64,000 nt of DNA, taken from positions 63,435,379-63,499,378 of the forward strand of contig OZ020615.1 in assembly GCA_963971575.1 (NCBI GenBank). The letters are read 5' to 3'. The notes below the pieces were generated by a model that saw only the letters and a program-made list of their open reading frames with translations, did not search any database and was not told the DNA's origin. Shown here in pieces: positions 20,246-33,800 of the stretch (positions are counted from its first letter, which is position 1; the number at the start of each line of letters is the position of its first letter). This stretch comes from Liopterus haemorrhoidalis (lineage: Eukaryota; Arthropoda; Insecta; Coleoptera; Dytiscidae). The translations under genes and the position numbers were made by a program.

Positions 20246-21447
20246 CAGGGCTTGATATAGGATGTTGCGACCAAGGCAGTGCCGCGGGCGCAGAGCTGGT
20301 AAGGGCGCAGAACAGGGTTGAGGCGCAAAAATCACGCCTCTTATTTTTTTGTTATCGCTGCGATCCGCCTACCTTTTTTATAATAATAACTAGTGCACCC
20401 GTTGCCAACTGTGTTGGCAAACACATCATTACCTTAATGTGGAACTTGCTCAACACCTCAGACTTCTTTCTGTAGCCATACGCCTTATTTCATCCAATTC
20501 AAATTGAATCAACTCTTAGCCCATTATTAAAAACTGGACAAATAATGAGTATTATTCCGAATAATTTATTCATTAACTTTTTAAGATGGGAAAACGATTC
20601 ATTTTCACTCATTGCATTACATTTATAATGTTAAAACTAAATATGATTTGAGACGTTAAATTTAAAATATATTTTTTATATAGTAATTTTCCAATTACTT
20701 ATATAATATAAAAAAAAGCACACGGATTAATACGCACACGGAAAAAAGCGCACATGAAAAAATACGCACACGGAAAAATACACACACGGAAAAAGGCACA
20801 CACGGAAAAAAGCGTACTTACACTATATCAAATCAGTTTGAAATAAATCGTGAGAAACTATTGCACAGTAAAATTTAATTGTTTGTCCGCTTTAATATAT
20901 TGTGTTCATTTTTGGTAAGGTCAAACCAGATCTGGTTATTTTGGTTACTTTTATAGTGTAGTAGTTTTACCAAAGCGTGTTTTACTCACTGCATTGTATT
21001 TACAGTTTTAAAAATTTAAAACGTTAATCGTTGAAATAAAAAAATAATAAAACATTGAAAAAATAATAATAAAGAAAAGAAAGAACATTTTTCTTACATA
21101 CTTTCATCAATACCAAATATTTTTTTAAATAATTATTTTTCTGCTACTAATTATTTAAATTTAAATTATTTTTGTGTAAAAATATCAATTAACAACTATT
21201 ATTATCACGCGTTATATGTCAATATACACTTGGTGAGCCGGTGAGCTTCGGAATATTTCGTTACATTTCGGAATCTCGCTTCAAATTTGTTTTTGACGTC
21301 ATAGCACGCACCCACGCAGGAACACACGAGGCCATTATTCTCACAACTTTACGTTGTAAGGCGAAGATAATTTATTTATTTAGTTAAGGAGGGGGGCGGA
21401 AGATTGGTACTTTACCTCGGACGCAGAAATACCTCCGTCCGGCTCTG
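20246..21447. mobile_element. hAT-type element with 8-bp target duplication, split by a Helitron
   Basis: CATCTCAG occurs at 20238-20245 and 21448-21455. The element begins CAGGGCTTGATATAGG and ends CCTCCGTCCGGCTCTG. GC-rich flank segments (GCCGCGGGCGCAGAG) are unlike the surrounding DNA. Most of the interior is Helitron copy 2. Confidence 0.75.
20400..21367 (-). mobile_element. Helitron copy 2 (non-autonomous)
   Basis: On the minus strand it ends with the same GCCAAC-ACA-GTTGGC hairpin and GGGTGCACTAG, then host T. Its 5' end starts TCTTCGCCTTACAACG after host A, differing from copy 1 only at the extreme 5' end. Compared with copy 1 the R9-like insert has been lost except for about 60 bases. 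Confidence 0.75.
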
Positions 21448-21526
21448 CATCTCAGTTTACCAAGGCATGCCGATTAAATATCACTTCACTAAGTAAGTAT
21501 AGACAAATAAAAAAAAAAAAATTTCA

Positions 21527-21545
21527 GTGTTTTATTTTATTTATT
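21527..21545 (-). terminator. Probable poly(A) signals of FAAH2-like A
   Basis: Two AATAAA-type hexamers on the minus strand (within AAAATAAATAAAATAAAAC), about 165 bases after the stop codon. Confidence 0.55.
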
Positions 21546-21705
21546 TTCTACATGATTTTCCACATCTTTTCACAATATTTCCTATATTATCCTATTTTTT
21601 ACCACAAAATCACAAAATATTTAAAGAATTTACCATGAAAAGTGAACTGAAAACACCATCTACCATGAATGTGATGAGAATAAGTTAATGAAATTATTAA
21701 TTAGA

Positions 21706-21807
21706 TTAAGATTTAATAGTTGGGGGCGGCATCCAACCCCCAAATGCATTCTCCAACTCTTGAGCCACCGCCAGACAAAGTCTGTCTTGATTTTTTCCAG
21801 CCACCAC
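21706..21807 (-). CDS. FAAH2: FAAH2-like A exon 9 (stop)
   Basis: VVAGKNQDRLCLAVAQELEN then AFGGWMPPPTIKS and TAA at 21706-21708. The GGW.PP ending is the usual C-terminus of insect FAAH2-like proteins. Confidence 0.94.
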   Translation of the reverse strand: MVAGKNQDRLCLAVAQELENAFGGWMPPPTIKS

Positions 21808-24800
21808 CTAAAATACAATAAAATTCAATTAACATTTTATACAAACTGACAGAACTGTTCCTGACGGGGATGTTAAAAGTGCCCCCGCACCTTAGCCCCC
21901 CCCCCCTCAAGGTCCAATAAAAATTTAACAAATTTAAATAATCGTACAGCAAAATAACTTATGCATTTTACAATTTATAATCTATATTTTATTATGCTTA
22001 GTATTGAAATTAATAGAAAATATATATTCCCATGTTATTTTTAAGTTTCCGTACGCAGGGGGGGGGGATTAGGGGGATAAATCACCCCCCGAAAATTCAA
22101 AAAGAACTAAATTATAATTCCCGCAATTCAAGTTTGCCTTTTCAATACGTATAAATTCCGATGTTGGGAAAAATCCCCCCTGCCCCATAATATTTTTCTG
22201 CGTACGCCTGCGTACTTTATTGAGTAAAATAGTCACCATTGTGATCTATAACAGTGTTTGTCAACTGAAAACGTACCGCGGACCAGTCAAATATTTAATT
22301 TTGTACCGCGGACCCCTAAAAATAAATGTACTACTAAACAAACTGTAAATGTAAACTCATATATCTTAGTAATAAAAATCACTGTAAAATGAACAAAACA
22401 CACAGAAAATGAACAAAATATCATACAAAAATTAACAAAAAATCTCAAAAATAATAATTTATAAGCATTTCGCGGACCACTAAAATTTTGCTGAGGACCA
22501 CCAGTGGTCCGCGGACCACCGGTTAAGTAACACTGATCTATAACACTCTTCCGTTTATCAGGAAGAGAAAATATTCCCAATTTATAAAATTCCTGATGAA
22601 GGAAAAAATTATTCAAGGCTCATTTTAACATGGTTCATATCTCTAAGTGTCTTGTTTCTTAAAAAGTGTTCCAGTGACCGAAATAAGTGATAGTCCGAGG
22701 GTGAAATGTCTGGTGAGTAAGGTGGGTGTGTTAAAACCTCCAAATCAAGCTCGGAAATTTTTTCACTTGTCTTTTTTTTGATGAATGAGGTCAGGCATTG
22801 TCGCCTTAAAGAATAACTCCTCTTCTATTCACAATTTCTGGCCGATTTCTGGTCAAATTCTGATTCAGTCCAATTGTTTACAGTAGAGATCAGAATTAAC
22901 ACTTTGCCCCGGTTTTAACATATAATAAATTATTCCTTTATAGGGCCTTCCAGATCGAAGTTCATCGTCCAAGCATATATTTCCTGATTTAAATTTTGAC
23001 CACTGTTGACATGTGTACACTTAGTTTATCACCATAAACAGTGCAAATGTTTTATGTAGCAACAGTAGCAGATTTTTTTTATACACATGCAACATTGAAC
23101 AATACAAAAAATGTTTTGATGAAATTTTTTTCGCCATTTTAAAATGCAAGGGTTTAAAATGAAACGAAAACAATAATTAGGTACTCAAGATTACAGAGTT
23201 TAATCAAAACGTATAAGACGTCTATTTCAGCGAACAAGTGACTAGTTCGCATACTGCACTAATAATAAAAACGAAAAAACTTTCCGATACACCTAATAAA
23301 AAGACAATCCAGTATTTACCTGAATGCCTATTGGAAGTCCATCTTCATCAAACCCAATAGGAACATTCGTAGATGGTAATCCCATGCAGTTAAAAAGCAT
23401 GGTGTACATAACACCTGTAAGTTTAGTAAAGATTCCATAATGGTTAAAAGCTGTTGTTGTGAACGTTGGATATAAGAAAACACCATTCTGTCCAATGGTG
23501 TTTTCGAATTTTTTATGGAATTCATCAAATTTTTTTCTCCAGTAAGGATTTCTGGATCTGGGGATAAAGGCATTTGTTTCCTTAAGGGTATAGAATAAGA
23601 GGATGTTTAGGGAGTACTGGGAAACACCGAATAAGCTTTTTATAATTTCTATTGGGATACTTGCGCTTTCCTGAAAATATCAAAAATGCAAATTAATAAT
23701 ATTTATAAAAGTGACAATATGGGAATCTTTGATCAGGATGTAAAAGGAAAGATACAATTAGGTAAAGCAGCTATGGGTTCTCTGGGTGAAAAAAAACAAA
23801 AAGATTACCATATATAATTTGGTTGTTACCTTTGGATTATTTGGATTTTGAAGAATATTTGGTATATCTTCAAGATCTGTGAAGAAAACTGAAATACTCA
23901 TTTCAATAGATTCAGTTAATTCAACAAATTTTGTCTGGAAAAAATAATAATTTTTAATTCTGTCGATTTTTCGTTCCTTATATATTGAGTTAGAGCAGTC
24001 CAATACTTACATTTTTTACTGTTGCTTTGCAGTTGTCTCTTAAATGAGCTACACATTTTTTAATTCCCTCCTTAATTTCTCTCTGTACTGGTAAAATAGT
24101 CCAAGACGGTCCTGCATCTTCCGCATGATAAATATTTAAAGAACTCAAATCCACCTGAAAATTTTATACAATAATTAAATTTTGCAAGACTATTACAGTG
24201 GATAGGAAAATGCATCTTGGGAAGGCGACTGAACAAAATCGGAATTCAAACATGGTCTTGCAAAAATTGTAAGATCAGTGAGAATTGATACAAGATACCT
24301 GGAACTATAGAGACTTAAGATCAAGATGAAACTGTCACTGTAAGGCTAAATTTCACTGAGAGTGCATAAGAAACTCAGGATTTTATTAGCATACCTTTTG
24401 ATCCAAATTTAATTTTGAAACATTATCGCCAGCAACAATTTTCAAAATTGTGATCAAATCTTCGGCATATCTCGTTAATGGGCCTAAGACAAGGTACTCA
24501 GGGAGTTTTTCGTCAGTAGGATTGGGATAGTGGCCTTTAACTGACACAATACCTAAAAAAAATATAAGATATTGATTGTAGAAAGTTGTAAAAAATAATC
24601 GCTCGAAAATGTTCACTATTTATTGTGCAATTCTGTGGCAAATCTGTAAGCTTACAGACAGAATCTATAAGAAACTCTCCATAACAACACTTAAAACAAC
24701 TCCTTAAATACGATCGTTTGTAGCTTACAGATTTGTAACAGAATTGCACCATTAATTCCATTTTTAGCGGAGTTGAATTTTTTCAAGTTACTGTAAACAA

Positions 24801-27800
24801 CACAAATAACGCTCGTACGTCAAAACGTTCTGAGTACGGATACCATAAAAAATGTCAAACTTTACGATAGAAGCGTCAGTTGCCAGATGGCAGCACTAGT
24901 TTAGCGGAATCCCGAAATATAGGAGGCAAGGTAGATGAATATATTTACCTCCAGTGGGTTTATGGCCAAAAATGCCATTAAATGCACCTGGAACCCGAAT
25001 AGAACCTGCTACATCCGAACCTATTCCAGCAACTGAAGCTCCTGCACCAATTAGAGCACCCTAAAATAAAACATATTTTATTTAGTGCGTTTTATTTATT
25101 TTTTTTTTCAATTATTAGTAGTACTTGCGTATACATTACAAAAAAAAAAAAAAGTTAGCCGCGTAGGTCAGTGTTTCTCAACCAAAAACGCACCGCGGAC
25201 CAGTATACAGTCTGTTCCAAACGGTTAGGCGGAACTAAATGGGAATTTCGTTCTTTTAGGTTGCCACGAGAAGGAACCTTGCTTGGGTTATTTCGTTTTT
25301 TACGTTGGAATGTCAAAATTTAAAATTCCAACAATGAAACCATAGACACGAATGACATATGTCGAAATTAAATTATTTTTTTTTTACCTATTTTAAAGAC
25401 AAAAAAATAAATAAATGGGAAATTAGTAATTACAATGACAAATAATCAAAATATAAATAAAACGACATTTTAAAATGATAATAACCTTAACCAAAAAATG
25501 TTTATTGTAAGTATGATTTACAAACCTTAAACAAAACGGGCGAGAAGCACGATTTAAACGATGAAAGTAACTAGATTGTAAAATCTAGTTCCGCTTAACC
25601 GTGTGGAACAGACTGTAATATATAATTTTCTAACGCGAACCTCTAATAATAATTGTTGGTTCATTTTTTGCAAGAAAACAAATATATTTAATTTGCTACT
25701 AAATACATTTATTTTATTTGTAGAAAATCACAGAAAGTTTACAGAAAATAAACAAAATATAAATTATTTGCATAAAATTTTTTTAAAAAAACTGCAAAAA
25801 ACACGTATAAAAACTTTCGCGTACCATTAATTTTTCTGGGGACCACCTGTTGAGAAACACTGGCGTAGATAATAGTATTTTATCTATTTTTTCATGGCGG
25901 ACCGGCAAGCGACCTAGAAAAAATTTGCGGACCGGCAAGTTTAGAAATTATTACAAGTGTTGAGCAAAAATAAGGTTTTCACCTCCAAAATATAAATGAT
26001 GAGCAAAAAAAAATCTTCACCTCCAAAATATAGGCCCAAAATATATGTGATAAGTCAAAAAAAAAGTCTTCGCCTCCAAAACGTTAAGTGATGAGTAAAA
26101 AAAAAAGGTTTTCACCTCCAAACTATTTTTTTTTTGTAACAAAATCTCGCGGACCGGCAAAACAATCTCACGAACCGGTGGTTGGGAAACGCTGGCCTAC
26201 ATTATATAAGCATATAACACGAGGACGAAATTTACAACATGAGCTGAAAGCGAGTTTTTATTTTCTTTTTACTTACCTCTCCTCCAGAGGAGCCTCCGCA
26301 GGTCCTGTAGGTGTTATAAGGATTGACAGTGCGTCCTGTTATAAGATTATCAGTTTCCCAACTGAGACAGAGTTCTGGGGTGTTGGTCACGCAGAGAAAA
26401 ACAGCTCCAGCCGCTCGCATTTTGGAAACAGCTTCTCCGTCAGATGCTGCTCTTACGCCACATCGAGATAATGTTCCCCCAGCCTGACTCATACCTAAAA
26501 AATAATAAAAAATTACTTAATTGCATCAATTTATAGCCACTAATCAAATGATTTGATATCAAATCTTTGTCTATATCAAACTAGATCTTACTATAATTAT
26601 CATAAATGAGGATTGGATTATTATTAAAGATGATATGGGAAAGAAGACGAATCATTTCTTATTATCGTATAAAATGAGTTCAGCTAGCAAGTGATCTGGC
26701 AAGATGGAAAACAAGAAACCAGGAAAAACATGGTGCATAACAGAATAACATAATTGTGGTAGCAAGTTCAAATGTTAGATGGGATCCAAGAAATAGAAGA
26801 ACGAAAAGAAGAAGAATATAGAGAATATAATAAAGAGGATAATGATTAAAATGATGAAGAACAATAACAAAGAATAATAAGAATTTTATGTTGATGATAA
26901 AGAATAAAAAAAAGGGGAAGAATATGATGAATATGAAGAAGATGCTGATGATGAATAAAATCAAGATATAAGAAGATAAAAATGAAGAAAAAAAGATATG
27001 TAAAAATATGATGACATTGAAGAAAACAAGATGAAGAAGGAGAAGAACATGATAAAAGAGGTGAAGATAGTGATCATGAAGACAAAATCATAATAAAAGA
27101 AGATAAAAAAATTACAAAAAGATAATGTAAAAAATATGGCTTTGAAGAAAGATGAAAAAGGAGAAAAAATGATGAAAAAGATGATAGTGGTGATGAAGAA
27201 AGAAATCAAGATAAAAATAAAGAAAAATAAAAAAATCAGCTGTGGCCACCACAGGACCGACCGCCATCATAAAGTACTTATATAAATTACATTCTAGCAG
27301 CAGAGTAGAAATAACTTGACCTAATATTTTCTAGCAGAGATATTATTTATCATGACCATGGAAACGTTACATATAAATATGAAAAAATCAGCTGTGGCCA
27401 CCACAGGACCAACCGCCATCATAAAGTACTTATATAAATTACATTCTAGCAGCAGAGTAAAAATAACTTGGCCTAATATTTTCTAACAGAGACATTATTT
27501 ATCATGACCATGGAAACGTTACATATAAATATGCAAAAATTGAGACAAAAATTTTACAGAAATTATTCAAAATTTTTCGTTTTATCAAAAAACGTCTTAA
27601 ATAAAAGTTATTAGTTATTGCTTTTATAGCAACTTTTGTTCAATAAATTTTTTCGAAATAATTTTCTGTTGTGAAATATTCACAAAAATCTTAAAATCGA
27701 CACGAGTAAACTCCCATTTTTAGTCAACCGATTTTTACCAAAAGTTGATCAACTCGTGTCATTGACGGCAGAAGCTTAAATATGAAGTTTCATAAAAATC

Positions 27801-30800
27801 CTTTCAGCCGAATTTGCTCTGCACGTGTACACAGACAGACGGACAGACAGACAGCCAGACGGACAGACAGACGGACGGGCAGACAGACCAACAGACATCA
27901 TGCTAAAAATAGTCAAAACGTTATGTAGGAACCTCAATTTGTGGAGATCCATCGAAATCTCGAAACGTCAAAATTGGTATGATCACAATACCTCCCTTAT
28001 ATATGTTGACGGTCGGTAAAAAAGATGTAGTAAATGATGATATTGAAGAAAATAAGATGAAGTAGGAGAAGAACATGATGTAACAGAAAATGATAGTGAT
28101 GATGAAGAACGAAATCAAGATAAAAGAAAAAGATAAAAATGAAGAAAGAAAAAAAGATGTAGAAAATGAAGATATTGAAGAAAACAAGATGAAGTAGGAG
28201 AAGAACATGATGAAACAGAAAAAGACGATGATGATGAAGAAGAAAAACTTGATAAAAATGAAGAAAAAAGATGATTTAAAAAAATGATGGCATTGAAGAG
28301 AACAAAATGAAGGAGAAAAACATGAAAAAGAAGAAGATTGTGATGATGAAGAAGAAAATCAAGATAAAAGAAGAAAAAGATACAGATGAAGAAAAAAATA
28401 GGATGTAGAAAATGATGATAAAAGAAGATAAAAATGAAGAAAAAATATGATGTAATAAATGGTGACATTGAGGAAAACAAGATGATGAAGAAGAAAAACA
28501 TGATGAAAAAGAAGCAGATTTAAATGATGAAGAAGAAAAGATGATAATGAAAAATAACCAAAAGTTCAAAAGCATAGCGTCCGACTTTAACGACTTTAAA
28601 CGAATATACATGAAAATTTTATGTAATTTATGATTCAACCACACCATAATTTTATTATATAAAAAGAAAAATTAAATTTGACAATTTACTGTCTCCAATA
28701 AAAATTTTAATACAAAACCACATTGAATTTAATTATTCTTTTTGCAAAATATTATGCAATATTTTGATTGTAAATGTTAAAAACCGCTAGGCAGCTACCT
28801 GATCACGCAATGTGCAATGTAACATAACATGGAAGATCAATGACCGATCTGCATTACCATAAAAATTAACAAGAAATAGAAAGCATGTGCTATTTATTAA
28901 AAAAGCTGTAGAAAGCTGAAATTGCATCAAATATTTGTTGCGTATTTGTCAAAGCAACTATCAAGTTACGTTTTGTAACCGAATAACACCGATCAACACA
29001 ATTTAGTTCATGTGCATTTATTCGTTTCAAATTTGTAACCCCACCTGGGATGGGTCTAAATTAAAAAAAAAAACTCCATAATGTACATTGATGGGAACCG
29101 GAATAATTCAACAGAAATTTTTGTTCAGATAAATTTTCCGAAAAATATCGATTTTTTTTATGTCGTTGAAAAAAATAATATATATATATATATATTTTAA
29201 TTTATGATGCGTTATCAAAAGAAAGCTCTTAAGACGTAGATTAAGTAACGAAAAGTAGTTTTTCATTTTTTTATTTTCATCAAAATTCGACTTTTATCAA
29301 AAACGTAAAAAAAATACTGTCCCTCACCCTTTAACCCGAAGGGGTTAAAATAAAAATTTGAAAAATTTCTAAGTAATGCACATTAATCTAATTCAGAAAC
29401 GTAAGAGAAGAATTTTTAATCACATATCATTTTTGAAAAATATTGCAGTTTGTGTTTTTGGCAAAATTAATTATTTTTTTAATTCATGGGTAAATTATGG
29501 CTAGTAATTTTATGGATTTTTTGTATTTATGACTATGGTTGTCTTTTTTAAAATTAGAAAAAAATTTGAAAAATTTATCGTTTTATCAAAAATTGTTTCA
29601 AATAAAAATTGTTAATTATTGCTTTTATAGCAACTTTTATTAAATAATTTTTTTCGAAATATAATTTCTGTTGTGAAATATTCGCAAAAATCTTAAAATC
29701 GACACGAGTAAACTCCCATTTTTAGTCAACCGATTTTTACCAAAAGTTGATCAACTCATGCCATTGATGTCAAAAGCTTAAATGTGAAGTTTCATAAAAA
29801 TCCTTTTAGCCGAATTGGCTCTGCACGTGTACACAGACAGACAGACGGACAGACACACAGACAGACATCATGCTAAAAATAGTCAAAACGTTATGTAGGA
29901 ACCTCAATTCGTGGAGTCGGTAAAAATTAAATGGAAAATGAATGGATTTATAATTTACGATAACCATGGAAACGTACCTGCATATATAAAAAAAATCAGC
30001 TGTGGCCACCACAGGACCGACCGCCATCATAAAGTACTTGTATAAAATACATTCTAGCAGCAGAGTAGAAATAACTTGACCTAATATTTTCTAACAGTGA
30101 TATTATTTATCATGACCATGGAAACGTTACATGTAAGTATGAAAAAATTGAAACAGGCTGGGCGGGGTTATGCAATTTTCAAAATCTTAATGAAACTTGC
30201 TATATATCAAATAAAATAAATAAATAAATAAATAAACATACTGCACATATTTAGAAACCTAAATAATGGTATTAGCCATTCGAATTAAAATTAACAAAAA
30301 AAAATATTTTAACATAAAATTTATTTTGGCATCCCAAATAATCAGCATTCACTTACTAAAACCTGCAAAACCCTGAAATGTTGTGAAAATTCACACTTCA
30401 CATCAATTTTTGGTACTTTTCGACAATTTTATTTGATGGCCTATTAATAAAGTTGTGTGCTAGCCACTAAATCTTCATTTTTTTTCTAAACTATATCTCA
30501 GGATTTTAAAAAATTCAAACCGCAAGTCTATCTCTTACCGTTTTTGAGATATGATTGTTTGGAAAATTAAAGTTGGCATTTCCATATTTAAAAAAATGAT
30601 AAATACATAATAATATTAAAAAAAGAATAAATAAAATAATGTAAACCTATGTTTGTTAATAATAATAATAATAATAATAGTTTATTTATTTAGCTTATGC
30701 TAGTAAGATCCCTATTAACAAACATAAACATATAAACATTAGCGCTTTAAAATTTTAATAACATATTTGAATTAACTGTTTGGGACCTTAAAAATAAGTA

Positions 30801-33800
30801 GATCGTAAAATTAGGTTCCAAACTTGTTGCAAATTGGTTTGTAATGTTTTCTACAATAATTTCAAAACTGTATTACTGTGATAAATCATATTTTGAATGT
30901 TATCTTCTCAAATATTTTTAATATCAGCCCTGCCTACGAAATCCTGTAAACTATGAAAATTCACAGTTTATATATTTTTTCAGATAAACAGGTTTCGTCG
31001 CATAAATGTTTACGTAATTCCTGCTAATGATATAAAAATAAAATTTCCTTATCAATTTATTTAAGAGGATTAATTATTTTTTTAATCCCATACTAATTCA
31101 TTTGTGGTTAACAAAACATCGAGATAACATTAAAATGTCTTTCTTATAAATTCTAAGTTATTTTTTGTACGTATTTTAACATTGAATATATTGGGCTCGT
31201 GAAAGTGTAGTTATTTTTGGAAATTTGGGTATTAAATCAAAAACTATATCTCAAAAATGGTAAGAAATAGAGACCTAAGGTTTAAATCTTTAAAAAATTT
31301 AGTTTTACGATGTTTTTTCTGTAATATTTGGTCCGTAATGACATAAAACTAATTGGTAAAATTTTGATTTTATTTTGTAAATCAAAAAATGTGAGACATA
31401 GAGATTTGAGGTTTGAATTTTTGGAATTCTCACACTTTGTTTTGTTTAGAAAAAATTAATGTTTGGTCCGTAATGACCTAAAACTATTGAAAATTTAGAT
31501 TTTTTGTAATTTTAAAAATTCATATCTCAAAAAATGTAAGACATAGAGATTTGAGGTTTGAATTTTTGGAATTCTCACACCTTGTTTTGTTTAGAAAAAA
31601 TTAATGTTTGGTCCGTAATGACCTAAAACTATTGAAAATTTAGATTTTTTTGTAATTTTAAAAATTCATATCTCAAAAAAGGTAAGAAATAGAGACTTGA
31701 GGTTTGAATTTTTGGAATTCTCACACCTAGTTTTGTCTAGAAAAATATAATGTTTGGTCCGTAATGACCTAAAACTATTAGGGAAAATTTTGAAACTTTT
31801 TGTAATTTTAAAAATTCATATCTCAAAAAAGGTAAGAAATAGAGACTTGAGGTTTGAATATTTGGAATTCTCACACTTTGTTTTGTCTATAAAAATATAA
31901 TGTTTGGTCCGTAATGACCTAAAACTATTAGGGAAAATTTTGATTTTAATGGAATTTAAAAAAATCTTATCTCAAAAAAGGTAAGAGACAGAGACTTAAG
32001 GTTTAAATTTTTGGAATTCTCACATCTTATTTTGTCTAGAAAAATTAATGTTTGGTCCGTAATGACCTAAAACTATTAGGAAAATTTTTGATTTTTTTTG
32101 GAATTTTAAGAAATTCATATCTCATAAAAGGTAAGAAATAGAGACTTGTTTGAATTCTTGGAATTCTCACACCTTGTTTTGTCTAGAAAAAATTAATATT
32201 TGGTCCGTAATGACCTAAAACTATTAGGGAAAATTTTGATTTTATTGGAATTTTAAAATCCTAAAACCGACACGAGTAAACCACGACAGACAGACATCAT
32301 GCTAAAAAGAGTCAAAACGTTATATAGGGACCTCAATTCGTGGAGATCCATCGAAATCTCGAAATGTCAAAATCGGTATGATCACAATACCTCCCTTACA
32401 TAAGTTGGCGGTCAGTAAAAAAACAAGAAATGGTGAATAAGAAGAAGATGTTGATGATAAAAAATAAAATGAAGATAAAATAAGAAGAAAAAAAGAAGTT
32501 GTAAATGATGATATTAAAAAAAAAAAACCCTGTAATACCTATAAAACCCTGAAATGTGTGAAAATTCACACTTATTTTTATTAAATTACCTTCAACTCCA
32601 CAGCTTTCTTTGATGGTGATAGGAACTCCATACAATGGAAATTCCTTCTCCAAGATAGCTTTGGTCTTTTTTCCTGAAGCAATATCTTCATCAACAACTT
32701 TTGCATCTCGAATAGCTTCTTCAAATCGATTCTCCACCAAAGCATTTAAAACTGGGTTCACTTCTTTGATTCTTTGGATATAAGCTCGAACAACATCTTC
32801 ACTTTTCAACTAAAAATAAAAGACCTGTTAGATTGGAAGATGAATTACCAATAGCCATTCAGAATATTGATTAGATTGACTGGGATTTAAAAGTTCTGGT
32901 TACAAAATAGAAAACTATTTTTTTTAATGGCCATAAGTGAAATTTTATGTCGACAATCCATAGTTGTAATGTTTTCAAATGTGTTTAATTAAATTTTCTA
33001 CACTTAGCGTGTACATATGACAACATTAGAAGAAAAAGTTTATTGACTGTTGAAATTGCTAAAATTCTTTTATTATTTTCTAGTTTCATAAACATATTGC
33101 ACACAATCAGATGACATTAAATAAATTTTATTGTCGAGTCCTAGAAGTAGTGATAGAAATTTGAAACACGTAAATCTGTTTGAAATTTTGAAGGTTTATA
33201 AGTTATTTAAAATGTGCATTAGAAGTCGGTTACCTTCCGTATAAATTTCCAGGTACTAGGCAAGGAATAGCTATATATGCACCAAGGGTGTTACTTAGAT
33301 GATTACGCCCGGAGAGCAACGTAATACACCCCAAAGTCAGGGGTCGGCATCCTGCGGCTCTTTTAGAAAATATTGTGGCTCTTTGAAAATTGGTTGGTTT
33401 TTATTTTAATATAATTTATTTTTTAATTTTCAACTTGCTGCCTGTACTGTACAGGTTTTGTATTCTTCAGGATGTTTTACGGTGCAATTCACGCCCGGTA
33501 ATTCCCCGAGTTGCTGCATATTCCCTTTTAGATAGGGTGACCATTCGTCCCGCATTTTAACATTTTGTCCCGCATTTTAACATTTTGTCCCGCATTTTAA
33601 CATTTTGTCCCGCATTAAGATGCGTCCCGAAAAAGTCCCGCATTTTAACATTTTGTCCGTCATTGTCCCGCATTTTGGATTTGGGAGGTGAGGACCTTTT
33701 TTTTTGCTCTTCACTTGGATTTGGGAGATGAGGACCTTTTTTTTGCTCCGTCCCGCATTGCCTTCTTAAGAAAATGGTCACCCTACTTTTAGAAGAAGTA

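Noticed and set aside
23392..23422. Possible donor GGTGTTATG inside FAAH2-like A exon 8
   Set aside because: The frame reads on with conserved family residues (LFNCMGLPSTNVPIGF), and using the donor would remove them.
26088..26471. 127-codon plus-strand ORF
   Set aside because: It overlaps exon 3 of FAAH2-like A on the opposite strand and partly a hAT fragment; it is a shadow frame.
28115..28647. Overlapping minus-strand ORFs of 95-128 codons, rich in Phe, Ser and Leu
   Set aside because: They are read through the purine-rich GAA/GAT tract; composition alone keeps the frames open and no domain is visible.
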